This document shows positions 40,240 through 49,949 of a DNA stretch of 64,000 nucleotides, piece after piece. Source of the DNA: Rhynchopus euleeides (taxonomy: Eukaryota > Euglenozoa > Diplonemea > Diplonemida > Diplonemidae); NCBI GenBank assembly GCA_963210315.1, contig OY723259.1, positions 1,612,001-1,676,000 of the forward strand. The letters are read 5' to 3'. Both the position numbers and the translations under genes were made by a program. The notes beneath the pieces were generated by a model. That model saw only the letters and a list, made by a program, of their open reading frames with translations, did no database searches and was not told where the DNA came from. Position 1 is the stretch's first letter. Every line of letters starts with the position of its first letter.

Positions 40240-40490
40240 GGGCACGCGAGATGGGGGGGGTCTGGGGGGCGGAGCCCCCCAGCCGCCGGAGGCCACGGTA
40301 GTGAACATCTGTTCATTGTGGGCGTACAGATTCTGTGTGAGTTGGCTGCGTCCCCCTGAGGCGACTGGAGTGGTTGGATTCCCTGACCCGGTGGGAATCA
40401 AATGACTTGAGTACGAGACATACGCCACAGGGGGGTCTGGGGGGCGGAGCCCCCCAGCCGCCGGAGGCACGGTAGTGAGCATCTGTTCCT
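40240..40490 (-). repeat. GC hairpin cores in the split transposon
   Basis: Two copies of the ACTACCGTGGCCTCCGGCGG/GGGGGGC hairpin block in minus orientation (the second lacks one C), equivalent to 19690-19960. Confidence 0.85.
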
Positions 40491-40596
40491 GCAACACCAT
40501 ACTCTCTTCGACGTCGACCCAGTGAAAGTGGGTTGACGCTTGGTCGACGCTTGGTGAGCGTCGACCCAGTGTAATAAAATCACGGTTTGCCCCCCG

Positions 40597-40760
40597 GGCG
40601 GGATCCCGGGCGGGCCCGGCCGGGTTCCGGGAAATTCCGGGATTCCCGGGATTCCCGGGATTTCCCGGCCGGGAATCCCGGGATTCCCGGCCGGGATCCC
40701 GGGATCCCGGCCGGGAAATCCCGGGATGACCCCGGGGTATCCCGGGGTCATCCCGGGACC
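40597..40760. repeat. CCCGGGATCCCGGG palindrome array, left subterminal
   Basis: Overlapping CCCGGG, CCCGGGATCCCGGG and CCGGCCGGG palindromes. The right end has an equivalent array at 54125-54235. Probably transposase-binding or structural subterminal repeats; extreme GC may hinder sequencing. Confidence 0.85.
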
Positions 40761-41220
40761 CCCCCGGGGTCAGGTGTAGGTGGGTGGTAAGATGACTTGA
40801 GAGTTTTGCACATTGCACATTGCACGCTGCCGTTGCCCCCTTCCCCTTTGCGATCCACCCGATGTCATTAGTTTTTGCTGGACCCGACTATTTCACCTCA
40901 CATATACCGCACGTGACTTGGACCCCACAACCCCGCCCCGCCCCCCCCCCCCCCCCCACGTAACTGCGCCGCATACACACACCCGGCAGAGAAACCTTCC
41001 ACAACAGCAAACATGCACCGTACTCTTTTGTTACTCCTCATTTTTTTTTAAGCACACTCGTGTGAGCGGAAAGCGCCCCACCACAGCTGCAACCAAACGT
41101 GCTCTATACACTAACCCCACCCTTCATCAGGCTCAGGGTGTGATCAGTTCAGGGTTTTGTGTGTAGAAGCGTCAACGCAACAAACAAAAGGAAATTCATC
41201 AGAGCGGTTGTAGCTGTGAA
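40761..41220. other. 5' region of the hAT-like transposase gene
   Basis: No complete ORF. No in-frame ATG precedes the transposase frame, so an upstream exon may lie here; acceptor-like CAG sites occur at 41257-41267. A C run is at about 40939-40957. Confidence 0.4.
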
Positions 41221-41401
41221 GTGATAGGGCGCTTTTCCTTCCTGCTCGTTGGTGATGCAGCACCAGGGCAGAAAGGAGGGAAGAGGGCGAGGGATGATGC
41301 GGATGACGGCGACAGCGATGGCGACGGCGGCAAGAGCCGCAAGCAACCTCGCCGAGGCAAGGCGGAGGTAGCGGCCCCGGAACCGGACCCCACCACTGAC
41401 A

Positions 41402-41433
<32 letters not shown>

Positions 41434-43794
41434 ATCGACGACGCCATTGAGGCGGTGCTGAAGGAGGTGAAGCGGAAGAGGCAGCCGCTGATCGATTTGG
41501 CCGTCGCTGAAGGGGTCCTCACAGAGAATGAGAAAGCCCCCCTCATGCCGAAGATCGCCCGCCTGATTGCTCTCGGACGGAAGAAGAAGGAGCTCGCCGC
41601 CAGCGCAGTGGCCTTGCGCACGCCGACGGGGAAGTTGCGCCGCCCGGCAAAGGCCGCCCTCGCCGAGAGCCTCAGCAGCCAAGCTGACCTGACCCCCCCG
41701 AAGCTGCAGCCTGCCCAGTCTTTGTCGACCCGCTTCTCCGAGTTCAAGTGGCTTTCAGTCAAGACGAAAGCGGAGGCCACGACCGACGGGTACAGGTTCG
41801 CGAAGGCCACGGCGAGATGCTGCGACGAGCAGGAGGTGCCCGTGTGTGCTCCGTGCAAGTGGGCGTTTGCACCCGGCGTCGACAGGCACGACCTCACGAG
41901 CCACGTGGGTACGAAGGGCCACGGTCGCAATGCAACGACCCCAGTCGACGCCTCAACGCCAAACCGTGACGCATCCACACCAGCAGCCGACCGATCCACA
42001 CCAGCAGCCGACCGATCCACACCTTCGAGCAACCGACCCGCACCAGCAAACTCCAACGTCCGGGAAACGCTGCTGGAGGTGTGCACGATGGCAGGGCTCT
42101 CGTTTCGTGGCGCGACGCAGGTCTTCCGTGCCGTCTCTGGGCTCACCATCCCAGAAGACGTCAACATGCAGAAGGTCTGGCAGAGGAGCGGGGCGACCGT
42201 CTACGACAACCACCTCGACACGATTGCCGATATGCTCGCAGGACAAGATCTGAGCATCGTCCACGACTGTGGTTCGACGATCCAGGGTCAGAATGTCGTG
42301 TTGTTCATTGCACAGACCGCTACAACGTCCGTTGCGCTGCCGCTACAGTATTCGGATGTCCCGTTTACAGGTCTTACGGTGCGCACCGCGCTGGAGGAAT
42401 CTCTCGCTGCTGTCGGTGTGGGGATTGAACAGGTGAGGGTCGTGCGCAGCGATCGTGGTGGGTCGAACGTGAAGATGTCGCGCGACCTAGCAGGAGAGGC
42501 TCACATCCCGTACGTATCCTGCCTGGCTCACCTGCTGAACAACACCCTTTCCGATGTTCGTCGGATGATGAAGGCCGCCGAGGACCCCCTGCTCGACTTC
42601 TTCCACCTCACGAACTACGTGTTTGGTGACGCGAAAAAGCAGAACAAGTGGCGGGACCACCAAAGAAGTGTGCAGAGCGACCCCCAGACACACACGGCGG
42701 GTGTCCTATTGGCGAAGCTGCGGAAGCAGTCGGCATCGACGACAACGCGGGAACAGGACAAACTTCTGGACAAGATGAAGGGCCTCTGCAAGGCCGCGGT
42801 GACCGAGGCGCACAAGGATGCGATTGCCAACGCAAAGACGTTTGGGGAGCTTTGCAGCTTGATGTCTGCAGCACACGCCGACATGAAGAGCACTCTGCAG
42901 GAGGCGGTGGCCATCAAACGTGCACCCCGGATCTACGACACACGCTTCGTCAGCATGCTCGACTGCGCGGAGCACTTTGAAGAGCGTGTCGCCATGCTGT
43001 ACTCGTACATGGCTACCGGGATTGGCAATGCCTACACTCCCCCCACGTTCGAGAAGCTTGCTGTGCTGCTGAAGACCGTCGGTTCTGAGGCGCTTCAGGA
43101 CATGCTGACGGAGTTCGTCCGTGCCGCGGCGCCGGTAAGAGCCGCTTTGTCGCGGTACAGCAACGCGCAGGCACCCGGGACGGTTGGATCGGCGACGATC
43201 TACGCGGAGGTGGAGGAGCTGATCGACATCCTCCAGAGGGCGAGCACGGGGGATGGACTCGCAGCCCGCGTGTCCAAGACCTTCTACAACGGTCTGCAGA
43301 GCCGGTGGCGCGAATCCTCGGAAACGGGCCGGGGGTTCTACCTCTCTGTGCGCCAGCTGACTCCGGAGGGGTACGAGACCCTGGAGATGCTGGATGACCT
43401 GCTGCCACGCGAAGACCTCGGCAAGCACATCGGCTTCGACGTCACCGCGCCCATGTACCAGGCGTACACTTCGGCAGTGTCGGAGCACGAGGTCGGCTCA
43501 GAGAGGGTATTCTGGAAACGCCAGCTTACCAACGAGACGCTCAAGCCTCTTGCTGAGCGTGTGTTGTTTCTCCTCACCTTGCCCCCTTCCTGCACAGCAC
43601 CTGACAGCGCACTCTCTGTCATGATGCAAGCCATCCCCGTGTGCCGGAGTGCTATGTCCCGCGACTCCCACGCAAAGCTCTCGCTCTTGGCCATCAATCA
43701 AGATGTGCGAGGTGCGTACGGCAAGGAGTGTGGCTTCCGGCGGACATTCCCGTCACTCCGTGTGAATGACGCTGAGAGTGACGATGAGGAGTGA
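41221..43794 (+). CDS. hAT-superfamily-like transposase with BED-type finger
   Basis: Frame open from 41167 to TGA at 43792-43794, with no ATG before about residue 108, so the N-terminus is probably on an unseen exon. Order: acidic D-run (about 60-75); basic helical region; C-x2-C...H-x5-H finger at about 217-245 (CAPC...HVGTKGH), BED-like; a Pro/Ser/Thr linker with three repeats of STPAADR-type sequence; a catalytic region with LSIVHDCGST (about 345), VVRSDRGGSN (about 407) and SCLAHLLNN (about 434), fitting the hAT D..D and CxxH positions; and a C-terminal dimerisation-like block with LPPSCTAPDSA (about 788) in place of the usual SERxFS. It cuts and pastes the element. Divergent, but no frameshifts were seen. 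Confidence 0.8.
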
Positions 43795-43883
43795 TTTGTC
43801 CGGCACAGTGTGTGCGTCCGTGTAGTGATAGTGGTTTTAAGTGGGTAACCCTGCGCGGATCTGTGCCCACTCCCCGCCCACCC
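43795..43883. other. Junction of hAT transposase and LINE-2 3' end
   Basis: Short stretch between the transposase stop and the LINE-2 ORF2 stop (minus). The exact LINE-2 3' end, tail and TSD were not resolved. Confidence 0.5.
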
Positions 43884-46800
43884 CTACGTCACAGCGGATG
43901 CCCCACTCGGGTTAGAGTGTGGGGCCAACTCAGTGCCACTCCGAGGAGGGCGTGAGGCATAGCCAGCGTGGTGCGTGCCGCAACAGTGTGTGAGTGATTT
44001 CGCACTGCTGTGGCAGTCCCCGCACCGGCCCATGCGATGCGTCTTGCAAAATTCCATGGTGACTTGCAAGCCGTCGTTCTTCCCGTGGTGGTCCCGGCAG
44101 CAGTCCTCTTCCGAGAGGCGCCGGCGCCGGCAGTCCACGCAGCGGGGTTTCCAGTGCAGAGCGCAGGTAAGCATCTTCGCGTTCCGTCTGGCTCCAGGGG
44201 GGGCAGTCCGGGGAGCAACGCCCCGTCGTTCCCATGACCGTCCTGTCCGGGCGTTGGCTTGCCGGCTGCTGGCAGTCCATTGCTGGGCCGCTTGCTGCCA
44301 CCCCTCTGGGTAGTGGGGCTGCGGTGCGAAGGTTGCGGCCCACGCCATGCCGCGGGAGTGGAAGGCTGTGTCCCGCTGGTTCAAGCCCGGGCCTGCCGTG
44401 TGCGCTTGGAGGCTGCGCATCACCGACTCGGTGGCTGGGCTGAGCTGGGCTCTCCTGGACAGGCCCCCTGCCACGGTTCCCCCGATCGCGGTGAGGACAG
44501 TGGAGCTCGCAGTGTGGCCACAGTGCCATGGTTGCTTGGAAGTCTTGCGCACCACCTCGCAGAGCTGCCTCAACGAGTGAGCCTTGCCCAGGATGCTCTT
44601 CTGGAAGGCTGCGAAGTCCTGCCGCAGCTGCTCCTGCGAGGTCTCCCCCTGCCTCTCAGCCTCGTCCATGGCGGCGTTGCTCAGGGCGTCCGCATCGACG
44701 TTGAGTTCCCTTTTCACGTGCTCATACGTAAGGGTGATCCGGGGCCCGAGGTCGGCAGCCAGCCGTGCCGTGCTGAGGAAGAGGGGGCGGAGGGATTTAT
44801 CGCGGCAAACCGCTTCCCCTTTTAGGTGTCGCAGCACCACCTGCGAGTCACCCCGCACCGTAACGTTCCCCTCAGGGGGCGGGTCGCCCCTTCTGAGCAG
44901 CCGTAGGCCCGCCCGAACCCCTTCGTACTCAGCGATGTTGTTGCTGCGTACGTTCAGCAGAGGGAGGATCTCTTCCGACACCTTGAGGCCGTCTCGGTAG
45001 AGCACCGCACCTGCACCCGCCAGGGCGAAGGGGGTGCCGTTGTCCCTTGCTCCGCCGTCGAAGTAGAGGGTGAGCCCCGGGGATGCGCCCTCGGGGATGC
45101 GTGGGCGGGCCTCCCGCGGCCCCCTCTCAGGGGGGTCAGGTGTGTGGGGGCGGATGCGGCGCGTTTCGACTTCTGGGAGGGTGAGGCCGGTCGACAGCTC
45201 GAAGTCGACAGCCAACTCCATGAGGGTCACGGTGTGCTCCCCTCCCTGCGGCCCCCATTTCAGGCCCCGCAGCCAGTCGCAGAGGGCCACCCACAGCTCC
45301 GGGGGGCGCTTGCCCCACGTCTGTTTGACAGTGGACGGCGCCCGCACAGGGATGCAGGCCTGTTCGGGGTTGGGTGTGCACCACCCCCATGGATAGTGAA
45401 GGGTGCGGTGGTGGCGCGCGGAGCGGTCGAGCAGTCCATCTTTCTCCTGCCGCGCCGAGAGGATTGCAATGAAGTAGCGGTGCAGCTGCGCCACTATATC
45501 CACCCTGCGTGCGAAGGATAGTGGCAGGGGCTGCCTGTCCTCCGGGATGCCGTGTCTAAAGGCGGGCGCCACCCCGCATAACGCCAAGCAAGGTGGCCAG
45601 GTTGACCGGTCCACAGCCGTAATGGGGTGGTTTTGTCGGATTGGGTCCCACGCGGAGCACTCCCACCATAGGTGCATCACCGTCTCGGGGGTGCCTGCGT
45701 TGCAGTATCGGCAGATCCCGCCCTGCCCCGTGCGCCCTCGGACAGGCACCGCCCCTGCAATGACGGAACGAAGGAGGCCCCGTTGGTATCCCGTGACCGC
45801 GGCGCCCTCTCCCTCCAGGACGCAGCGTGTGGCTTGCCCGTCGATGCCGTGCTGAGCGCCCGCAAAGTCGTCACGACGACCAGCCAGCGCCTTGGCCACC
45901 TGTGTACGTAGGGCCTGGCGGAGGTCATGAGCGAAGATCCCCCATCCGCTCGTTGTTGCTGCGGTGGGGTCGAAGACTATGCTCCGTCCCGCTTCATCAG
46001 TGTAAGATAGGGTGGTCGCCGTGCTCCAGCTCCATCCTATCCACCGAAGGGCCGCTCGGAAAAGCGCGAAGGGGCCTGTCCCTGTAAGCCTCACTCTGCT
46101 ATCCCAAGCCGTCTCAGACAGAACCCTGCAGCGGCCCCACTTCTTGACCTGCATGGCCCAGGTGGTGATCTGCCGGTAGCGGGGGGCGACGGCGGGGTCC
46201 ACCCGATGTGCATGGTGGAGGACATCCAGCACAGCCTCCCGCGCCCTGCGGGGGGGTCCGGACCACAGCGCGGCGACGAAGAGCCCCCTCCATCGCCTGA
46301 TGTCGGCGTCCTCCCAGCGGGTGACCAGGGCGTCGTAGTAGAGCCTGGACCCCGCTGTCATCGCTGCTGCCTGCCCCTTCCACTGCACCGGTAGGGGCAG
46401 TGCCGAGGTCCTGCGCAGGTTCTGCTCTGCGCCCTCTTTTCGGCGGGCGACGCGCTCCGATTTGGGCACCTCGGGTCCCTCGAGCGGGCGCGCATGCAGC
46501 ATGGCCCCGAGGCAGTCGAAGCTATCGCGCTGTCGAAGGGGGGTAGCCGTGCCGTCCCGTGTCCGGTAGACTATCGGGGTCAACGGCTCGGGGGACGTCG
46601 AGAAGACATGTGACTTGACCTCTGCGCATATTACCATCCCGGTATCGTGGGAGAAATCTGCAGAGTCATCCACCACTGCTTGCAAGGTCCCCGGGCTGGG
46701 GGTCACCGCGTACACATCGTCCACAAACGACAACGCCCTCGTGCCCTGCCGGTGCTCCGCCATGCGCATCCATACACCCACCAGCACGTTGATCAGCACG

Positions 46801-49800
46801 ACGCTAATGGGGCAGCCCTGCATGATGCCGTTGGTTGGCAGGAAGCCCTCCCCGATAGTGCCGCTTACCCGGAAGTGCCGCTGCATTGACCCGTACGCTG
46901 CCCGCAGGGTGCGCAGGACTCGGCCGTCGAAGCCGAGCTCCGCAGCTAGACAGAAGGTCAGGTCAATCGGCACCGTGTCGAAGCATTTCTTAAAGTCTAG
47001 GGCGACACCGTACAGTGGCTGTCCTGTGAGGTGGGCCTCTTCGATCCGTGCTGCCAGGTGCCAGATGAGGTCCTCCGCGCCGTGGCCAGGTCTGCATCCG
47101 TGCAAGTCCTCAGGCGCAATGCTCTCCAGCCACTTCAGCGCAGGCTTCACTCGGATTGCTGCCCACACCCTGTACAGCACGGGAGTGATGCTGATGGGGC
47201 GCTGCGACAGCGGCTCACCTGAGCTGCCGGGCTTGGGAATGAGGCAAATCATGGCGTGCATCAGCTGCTCCGGCCATTCGCCCGATCTCTCGACCTCATT
47301 GAACACCTCCGCGAACAACTTGAGGAGGTCCCCTGGGAGTTGCCGCAGCTCGTGCACCCTCCAGCCGTGTAGGCCCGGCGAGGTGGATGTAGACATTTTA
47401 GCCAGCGCTGTCCCAACGTCTTCTGCCGTAATGGTCTTACACTCCATCTCGGCCGGGTCAGGGAGGAAGTCGCTGTACCTCTGTCGGAAGGTGTCCCAGC
47501 GAGGCTCAGGCGTCGTCGCATACTTCCGGAAGTAGCCCCCCCACGCAGTATCGCTCCTCAGCAGTTCATCCGCCTCCTTGGGGCAGGCCGTGAAGGAGCC
47601 ATCCTCGCGGCGCATGAAGGTGGTAGGGGCGCAGAAGCGGTCTGCGAGGTACGAGAACACTATCCCCGCCTCCTGCGTCCAGGCCTTCTGCATCCTCGCC
47701 TTCCACGTGCGGAGTCTTTCGTCGCGGAGCGCGTCGAACATGCCTCGCTGAGATCCCTCCAGGGCGACAAGGGCCATCTCCATCGTCTCGAGGTCCGGCA
47801 GTTGTGAGGTGGTGCCCGCCAGCGCCGCCTCCAGCCCCGGGGGAAGGCCCCCTCCCTTCAGCCGCTTCTTCGCAGCGCCCCAGGCGTGCTCTTCGTTGGG
47901 TGTGGGGGGGTATGGCGCAGACTCCAGCAGTCGGTGGCGGCCCTCCAGGATGAGGGTCCGGAGGTTCCCCAACAGCTTGTCCTTCGCCCGGGTGTTCTTG
48001 TCGCCCGCTCCTCGGGCGGAGGCGGGGCGGTGTTTGGTGGCCACCCTCGACCGCTGCATGTGGTAACCCTCCGCCCTGCCCGTGTACGCCGTTTCCTGCC
48101 TTCCGAGTTGGCCCACGTGGACACGCTTCAGGAAGTTCTCGCTGCAGGCTGAGGCCCGGCGGAGGAGTTGCGCTCCTGTTGCACCCTCTTTCGTTTCCTC
48201 TGCGGTTAGCACATCCAGCAGCACCTCTCTGGCGGCAGCGCCCCCGAGCGTGGGCCTGCACTTAGGAAAGGGGGCGGGGAGGATGCAGATTTGCTTCGGT
48301 CGGCGGAAGGCGGCGAGATCGAGGTCGACGAAGAGCGGGCAGTGCGTGGGGATGCCGTATTCGCCCTTTTCTGCCACCTCGACGGAGCGCAAGGCCGGCG
48401 CCGCGCAGGGGTTCAGCAGGCAGATGTCCAGTCTGGTGCCTTCCTTCGATGCCCAGCAGGTGTTCCGAACTTCCTGCTGTTTCAGCTCTGCGTATGAGAC
48501 CGCCGCATCGGTCCAACCACCCACCCGGCAGGCCTGGGATAGGACGGCACTGGTCTCCGGGTTGGTGTTGAGGTCCCCCAGCAGCAACACGGGCACCTGC
48601 CCCAGGCCGGCTGCGAGGTCCAGCGCCTCCTGCAGGAGGGTCTCCCGCTGCACTCGCACCTCCATCCCAGAGTGACCATAAACGCACAGGATGTGGAGCG
48701 CTGTCTTGCCGTTACTGGTTGCGAGCACCACGTGTACCAGGCGGGTACTGTCATGCAGCTTCTTTTCCAGCTTGGTCTTCGGTTGCACCACTTGCGCTAC
48801 CAGGCCCTCTTTTGCCATGACTGCCACTCCTCCGGGTCGGGTCTGCTCGTAGCCATTGGCCCCCTTGACCTTGGGCATGCCCTTACCCCAGTGCATGGAC
48901 CAGCCGTGGGCCGCGAAGTAGCTGCTGAGCGTGCCCTTGCTGGGGTCCGGGACACGTGTTTCTTGCAGGGCCACAGCGTCTGCCTTCAGGTCCGCCACAT
49001 CACACAAGTGGGTTGACAGCGACGTGACGTTGGCTGACGCCACCCTGAGTACCCCAGGAGACGCTGGCCGCGGCGCGGGGCGTCGCGGCGGCGGCCTGGG
49101 AGCAGGGCCGCGTAACGGGGAGATTGTGGTAGCAGCGGTTGCGGTTGGAGCTACTGGAGGAGGGGTGGGAGTCGCGGTGGGGAGTTTCCATCTGTTTGTG
49201 GTGGAGGCTGCTAACTCCCTGGCTAGCGTGAGGGGGATGCGCAGCACGTCGTAGTGGAAGGGCCTCCACGTGAGGCATATCACTTTGTCGCCTGACCCGA
49301 CGCGCCCCAGGTACAGCCTATCCGTAGTGCCGAGTACCCACACCTGGGCCCCCAACACCTCAGCCGCTACCCTGAGTGTAGCCCCGTCCCCGTAGACCCC
49401 GCTCTGTGCCTGCGCCGCGATGTAGTCGTCGTAGGACGGGGGTGCCCGGGGGTCATCTATATCGGGCGCGTAGGTTGCTCGCCTCTCGGCGTCCTGTCCC
49501 AGGGCTTCGACTACAGCTGCTCTGAGAGAGGCCGCCGTCCATCCCGCACATTGCACCGCGAGGCCGGTGTATTGGCAGTTGCCATCTTTCGCCACCGCCT
49601 CTCGCACTGCCAGCAGTCGTTGCGCCATCTCTGCCAGCCATCGGTCGTCCTGCTCTACTGAGGAGGGGGAGTACTCCTGTCCCCCTCCTCCCCGAAGCCC
49701 CCGGGGTTCTCCTGCCCCAGGGGCGTGGCTTCTATGCTCTCTCGCTCTATCTAAGGGTCCCGCAGAGGTTACTCCTGTCCCTGCGGGTTTTGGTTTTCTA

Positions 49801-49943
49801 TGGGGGGGTTGTGGGGAGGGTTCGCCGGCGGCGAGAGGGTGCTGCGCCACGGGCGCTCCCCCTATCCCCTGGTCGGCGCCCCCGCCGGGGGAACCGGAAG
49901 CCTTAGGGTGTAGGCCGGGTCCCCCCTTGAGGGGGCGCCTCAC
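43884..49943 (-). CDS. LINE-2 ORF2 polyprotein: OTU, APE, RT, RNase H (2019 aa)
   Basis: The frame follows the ORF1 stop directly; the first codon counted is a GTG. The first ATG is at 49628, just before the OTU domain. Domains: Pro-rich leader 1-100; OTU-like cysteine protease 100-240 with DGNC (Cys 123), GDGATL and a terminal HYD; APE endonuclease about 303-540 (ASANVTSL, QETR, GDLNTNP, THCPLF); RT about 880-1150 (ALDFKKCFD, QGCPISVVL, FVDD near 1072); zinc knuckle CRYC...H...C near 1415; archaeal/bacterial-type RNase H about 1620-1760 (YFDGGARDNG, NNIAEYEG, GDSQVV, HV.RELN.DADAL); and two CxDC-x9-CCxxHH modules near 1935 and 1980. It mediates target-primed reverse transcription; the protease may process the polyprotein or remove ubiquitin. 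Fully open, so possibly young. Confidence 0.93.
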   Translation of the reverse strand: MRRPLKGGPGLHPKASGSPGGGADQGIGGAPVAQHPLAAGEPSPQPPHRKPKPAGTGVTSAGPLDRAREHRSHAPGAGEPRGLRGGGGQEYSPSSVEQDDRWLAEMAQRLLAVREAVAKDGNCQYTGLAVQCAGWTAASLRAAVVEALGQDAERRATYAPDIDDPRAPPSYDDYIAAQAQSGVYGDGATLRVAAEVLGAQVWVLGTTDRLYLGRVGSGDKVICLTWRPFHYDVLRIPLTLARELAASTTNRWKLPTATPTPPPVAPTATAATTISPLRGPAPRPPPRRPAPRPASPGVLRVASANVTSLSTHLCDVADLKADAVALQETRVPDPSKGTLSSYFAAHGWSMHWGKGMPKVKGANGYEQTRPGGVAVMAKEGLVAQVVQPKTKLEKKLHDSTRLVHVVLATSNGKTALHILCVYGHSGMEVRVQRETLLQEALDLAAGLGQVPVLLLGDLNTNPETSAVLSQACRVGGWTDAAVSYAELKQQEVRNTCWASKEGTRLDICLLNPCAAPALRSVEVAEKGEYGIPTHCPLFVDLDLAAFRRPKQICILPAPFPKCRPTLGGAAAREVLLDVLTAEETKEGATGAQLLRRASACSENFLKRVHVGQLGRQETAYTGRAEGYHMQRSRVATKHRPASARGAGDKNTRAKDKLLGNLRTLILEGRHRLLESAPYPPTPNEEHAWGAAKKRLKGGGLPPGLEAALAGTTSQLPDLETMEMALVALEGSQRGMFDALRDERLRTWKARMQKAWTQEAGIVFSYLADRFCAPTTFMRREDGSFTACPKEADELLRSDTAWGGYFRKYATTPEPRWDTFRQRYSDFLPDPAEMECKTITAEDVGTALAKMSTSTSPGLHGWRVHELRQLPGDLLKLFAEVFNEVERSGEWPEQLMHAMICLIPKPGSSGEPLSQRPISITPVLYRVWAAIRVKPALKWLESIAPEDLHGCRPGHGAEDLIWHLAARIEEAHLTGQPLYGVALDFKKCFDTVPIDLTFCLAAELGFDGRVLRTLRAAYGSMQRHFRVSGTIGEGFLPTNGIMQGCPISVVLINVLVGVWMRMAEHRQGTRALSFVDDVYAVTPSPGTLQAVVDDSADFSHDTGMVICAEVKSHVFSTSPEPLTPIVYRTRDGTATPLRQRDSFDCLGAMLHARPLEGPEVPKSERVARRKEGAEQNLRRTSALPLPVQWKGQAAAMTAGSRLYYDALVTRWEDADIRRWRGLFVAALWSGPPRRAREAVLDVLHHAHRVDPAVAPRYRQITTWAMQVKKWGRCRVLSETAWDSRVRLTGTGPFALFRAALRWIGWSWSTATTLSYTDEAGRSIVFDPTAATTSGWGIFAHDLRQALRTQVAKALAGRRDDFAGAQHGIDGQATRCVLEGEGAAVTGYQRGLLRSVIAGAVPVRGRTGQGGICRYCNAGTPETVMHLWWECSAWDPIRQNHPITAVDRSTWPPCLALCGVAPAFRHGIPEDRQPLPLSFARRVDIVAQLHRYFIAILSARQEKDGLLDRSARHHRTLHYPWGWCTPNPEQACIPVRAPSTVKQTWGKRPPELWVALCDWLRGLKWGPQGGEHTVTLMELAVDFELSTGLTLPEVETRRIRPHTPDPPERGPREARPRIPEGASPGLTLYFDGGARDNGTPFALAGAGAVLYRDGLKVSEEILPLLNVRSNNIAEYEGVRAGLRLLRRGDPPPEGNVTVRGDSQVVLRHLKGEAVCRDKSLRPLFLSTARLAADLGPRITLTYEHVKRELNVDADALSNAAMDEAERQGETSQEQLRQDFAAFQKSILGKAHSLRQLCEVVRKTSKQPWHCGHTASSTVLTAIGGTVAGGLSRRAQLSPATESVMRSLQAHTAGPGLNQRDTAFHSRGMAWAATFAPQPHYPEGWQQAAQQWTASSRQANARTGRSWERRGVAPRTAPPGARRNAKMLTCALHWKPRCVDCRRRRLSEEDCCRDHHGKNDGLQVTMEFCKTHRMGRCGDCHSSAKSLTHCCGTHHAGYASRPPRSGTELAPHSNPSGASAVT

Positions 49944-49946
49944 CCC

Positions 49947-49949
49947 CTA
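49947..49949 (-). promoter_or_regulatory. In-frame UAG between LINE-2 ORF1 and ORF2
   Basis: The minus strand reads TAC-ACC-CCC-TAC-TAG-GGG-GTG-AGG with the same frame open on both sides. ORF2 has no ATG for 105 codons. UAG followed by G is a known permissive readthrough context in some viral and retroelement messages; use here is inferred. Confidence 0.5.

Noticed and set aside
46615-47535. 306-aa plus-strand ORF opposite the LINE-2 RT
   Set aside because: Antisense shadow; the minus strand carries all RT motifs.
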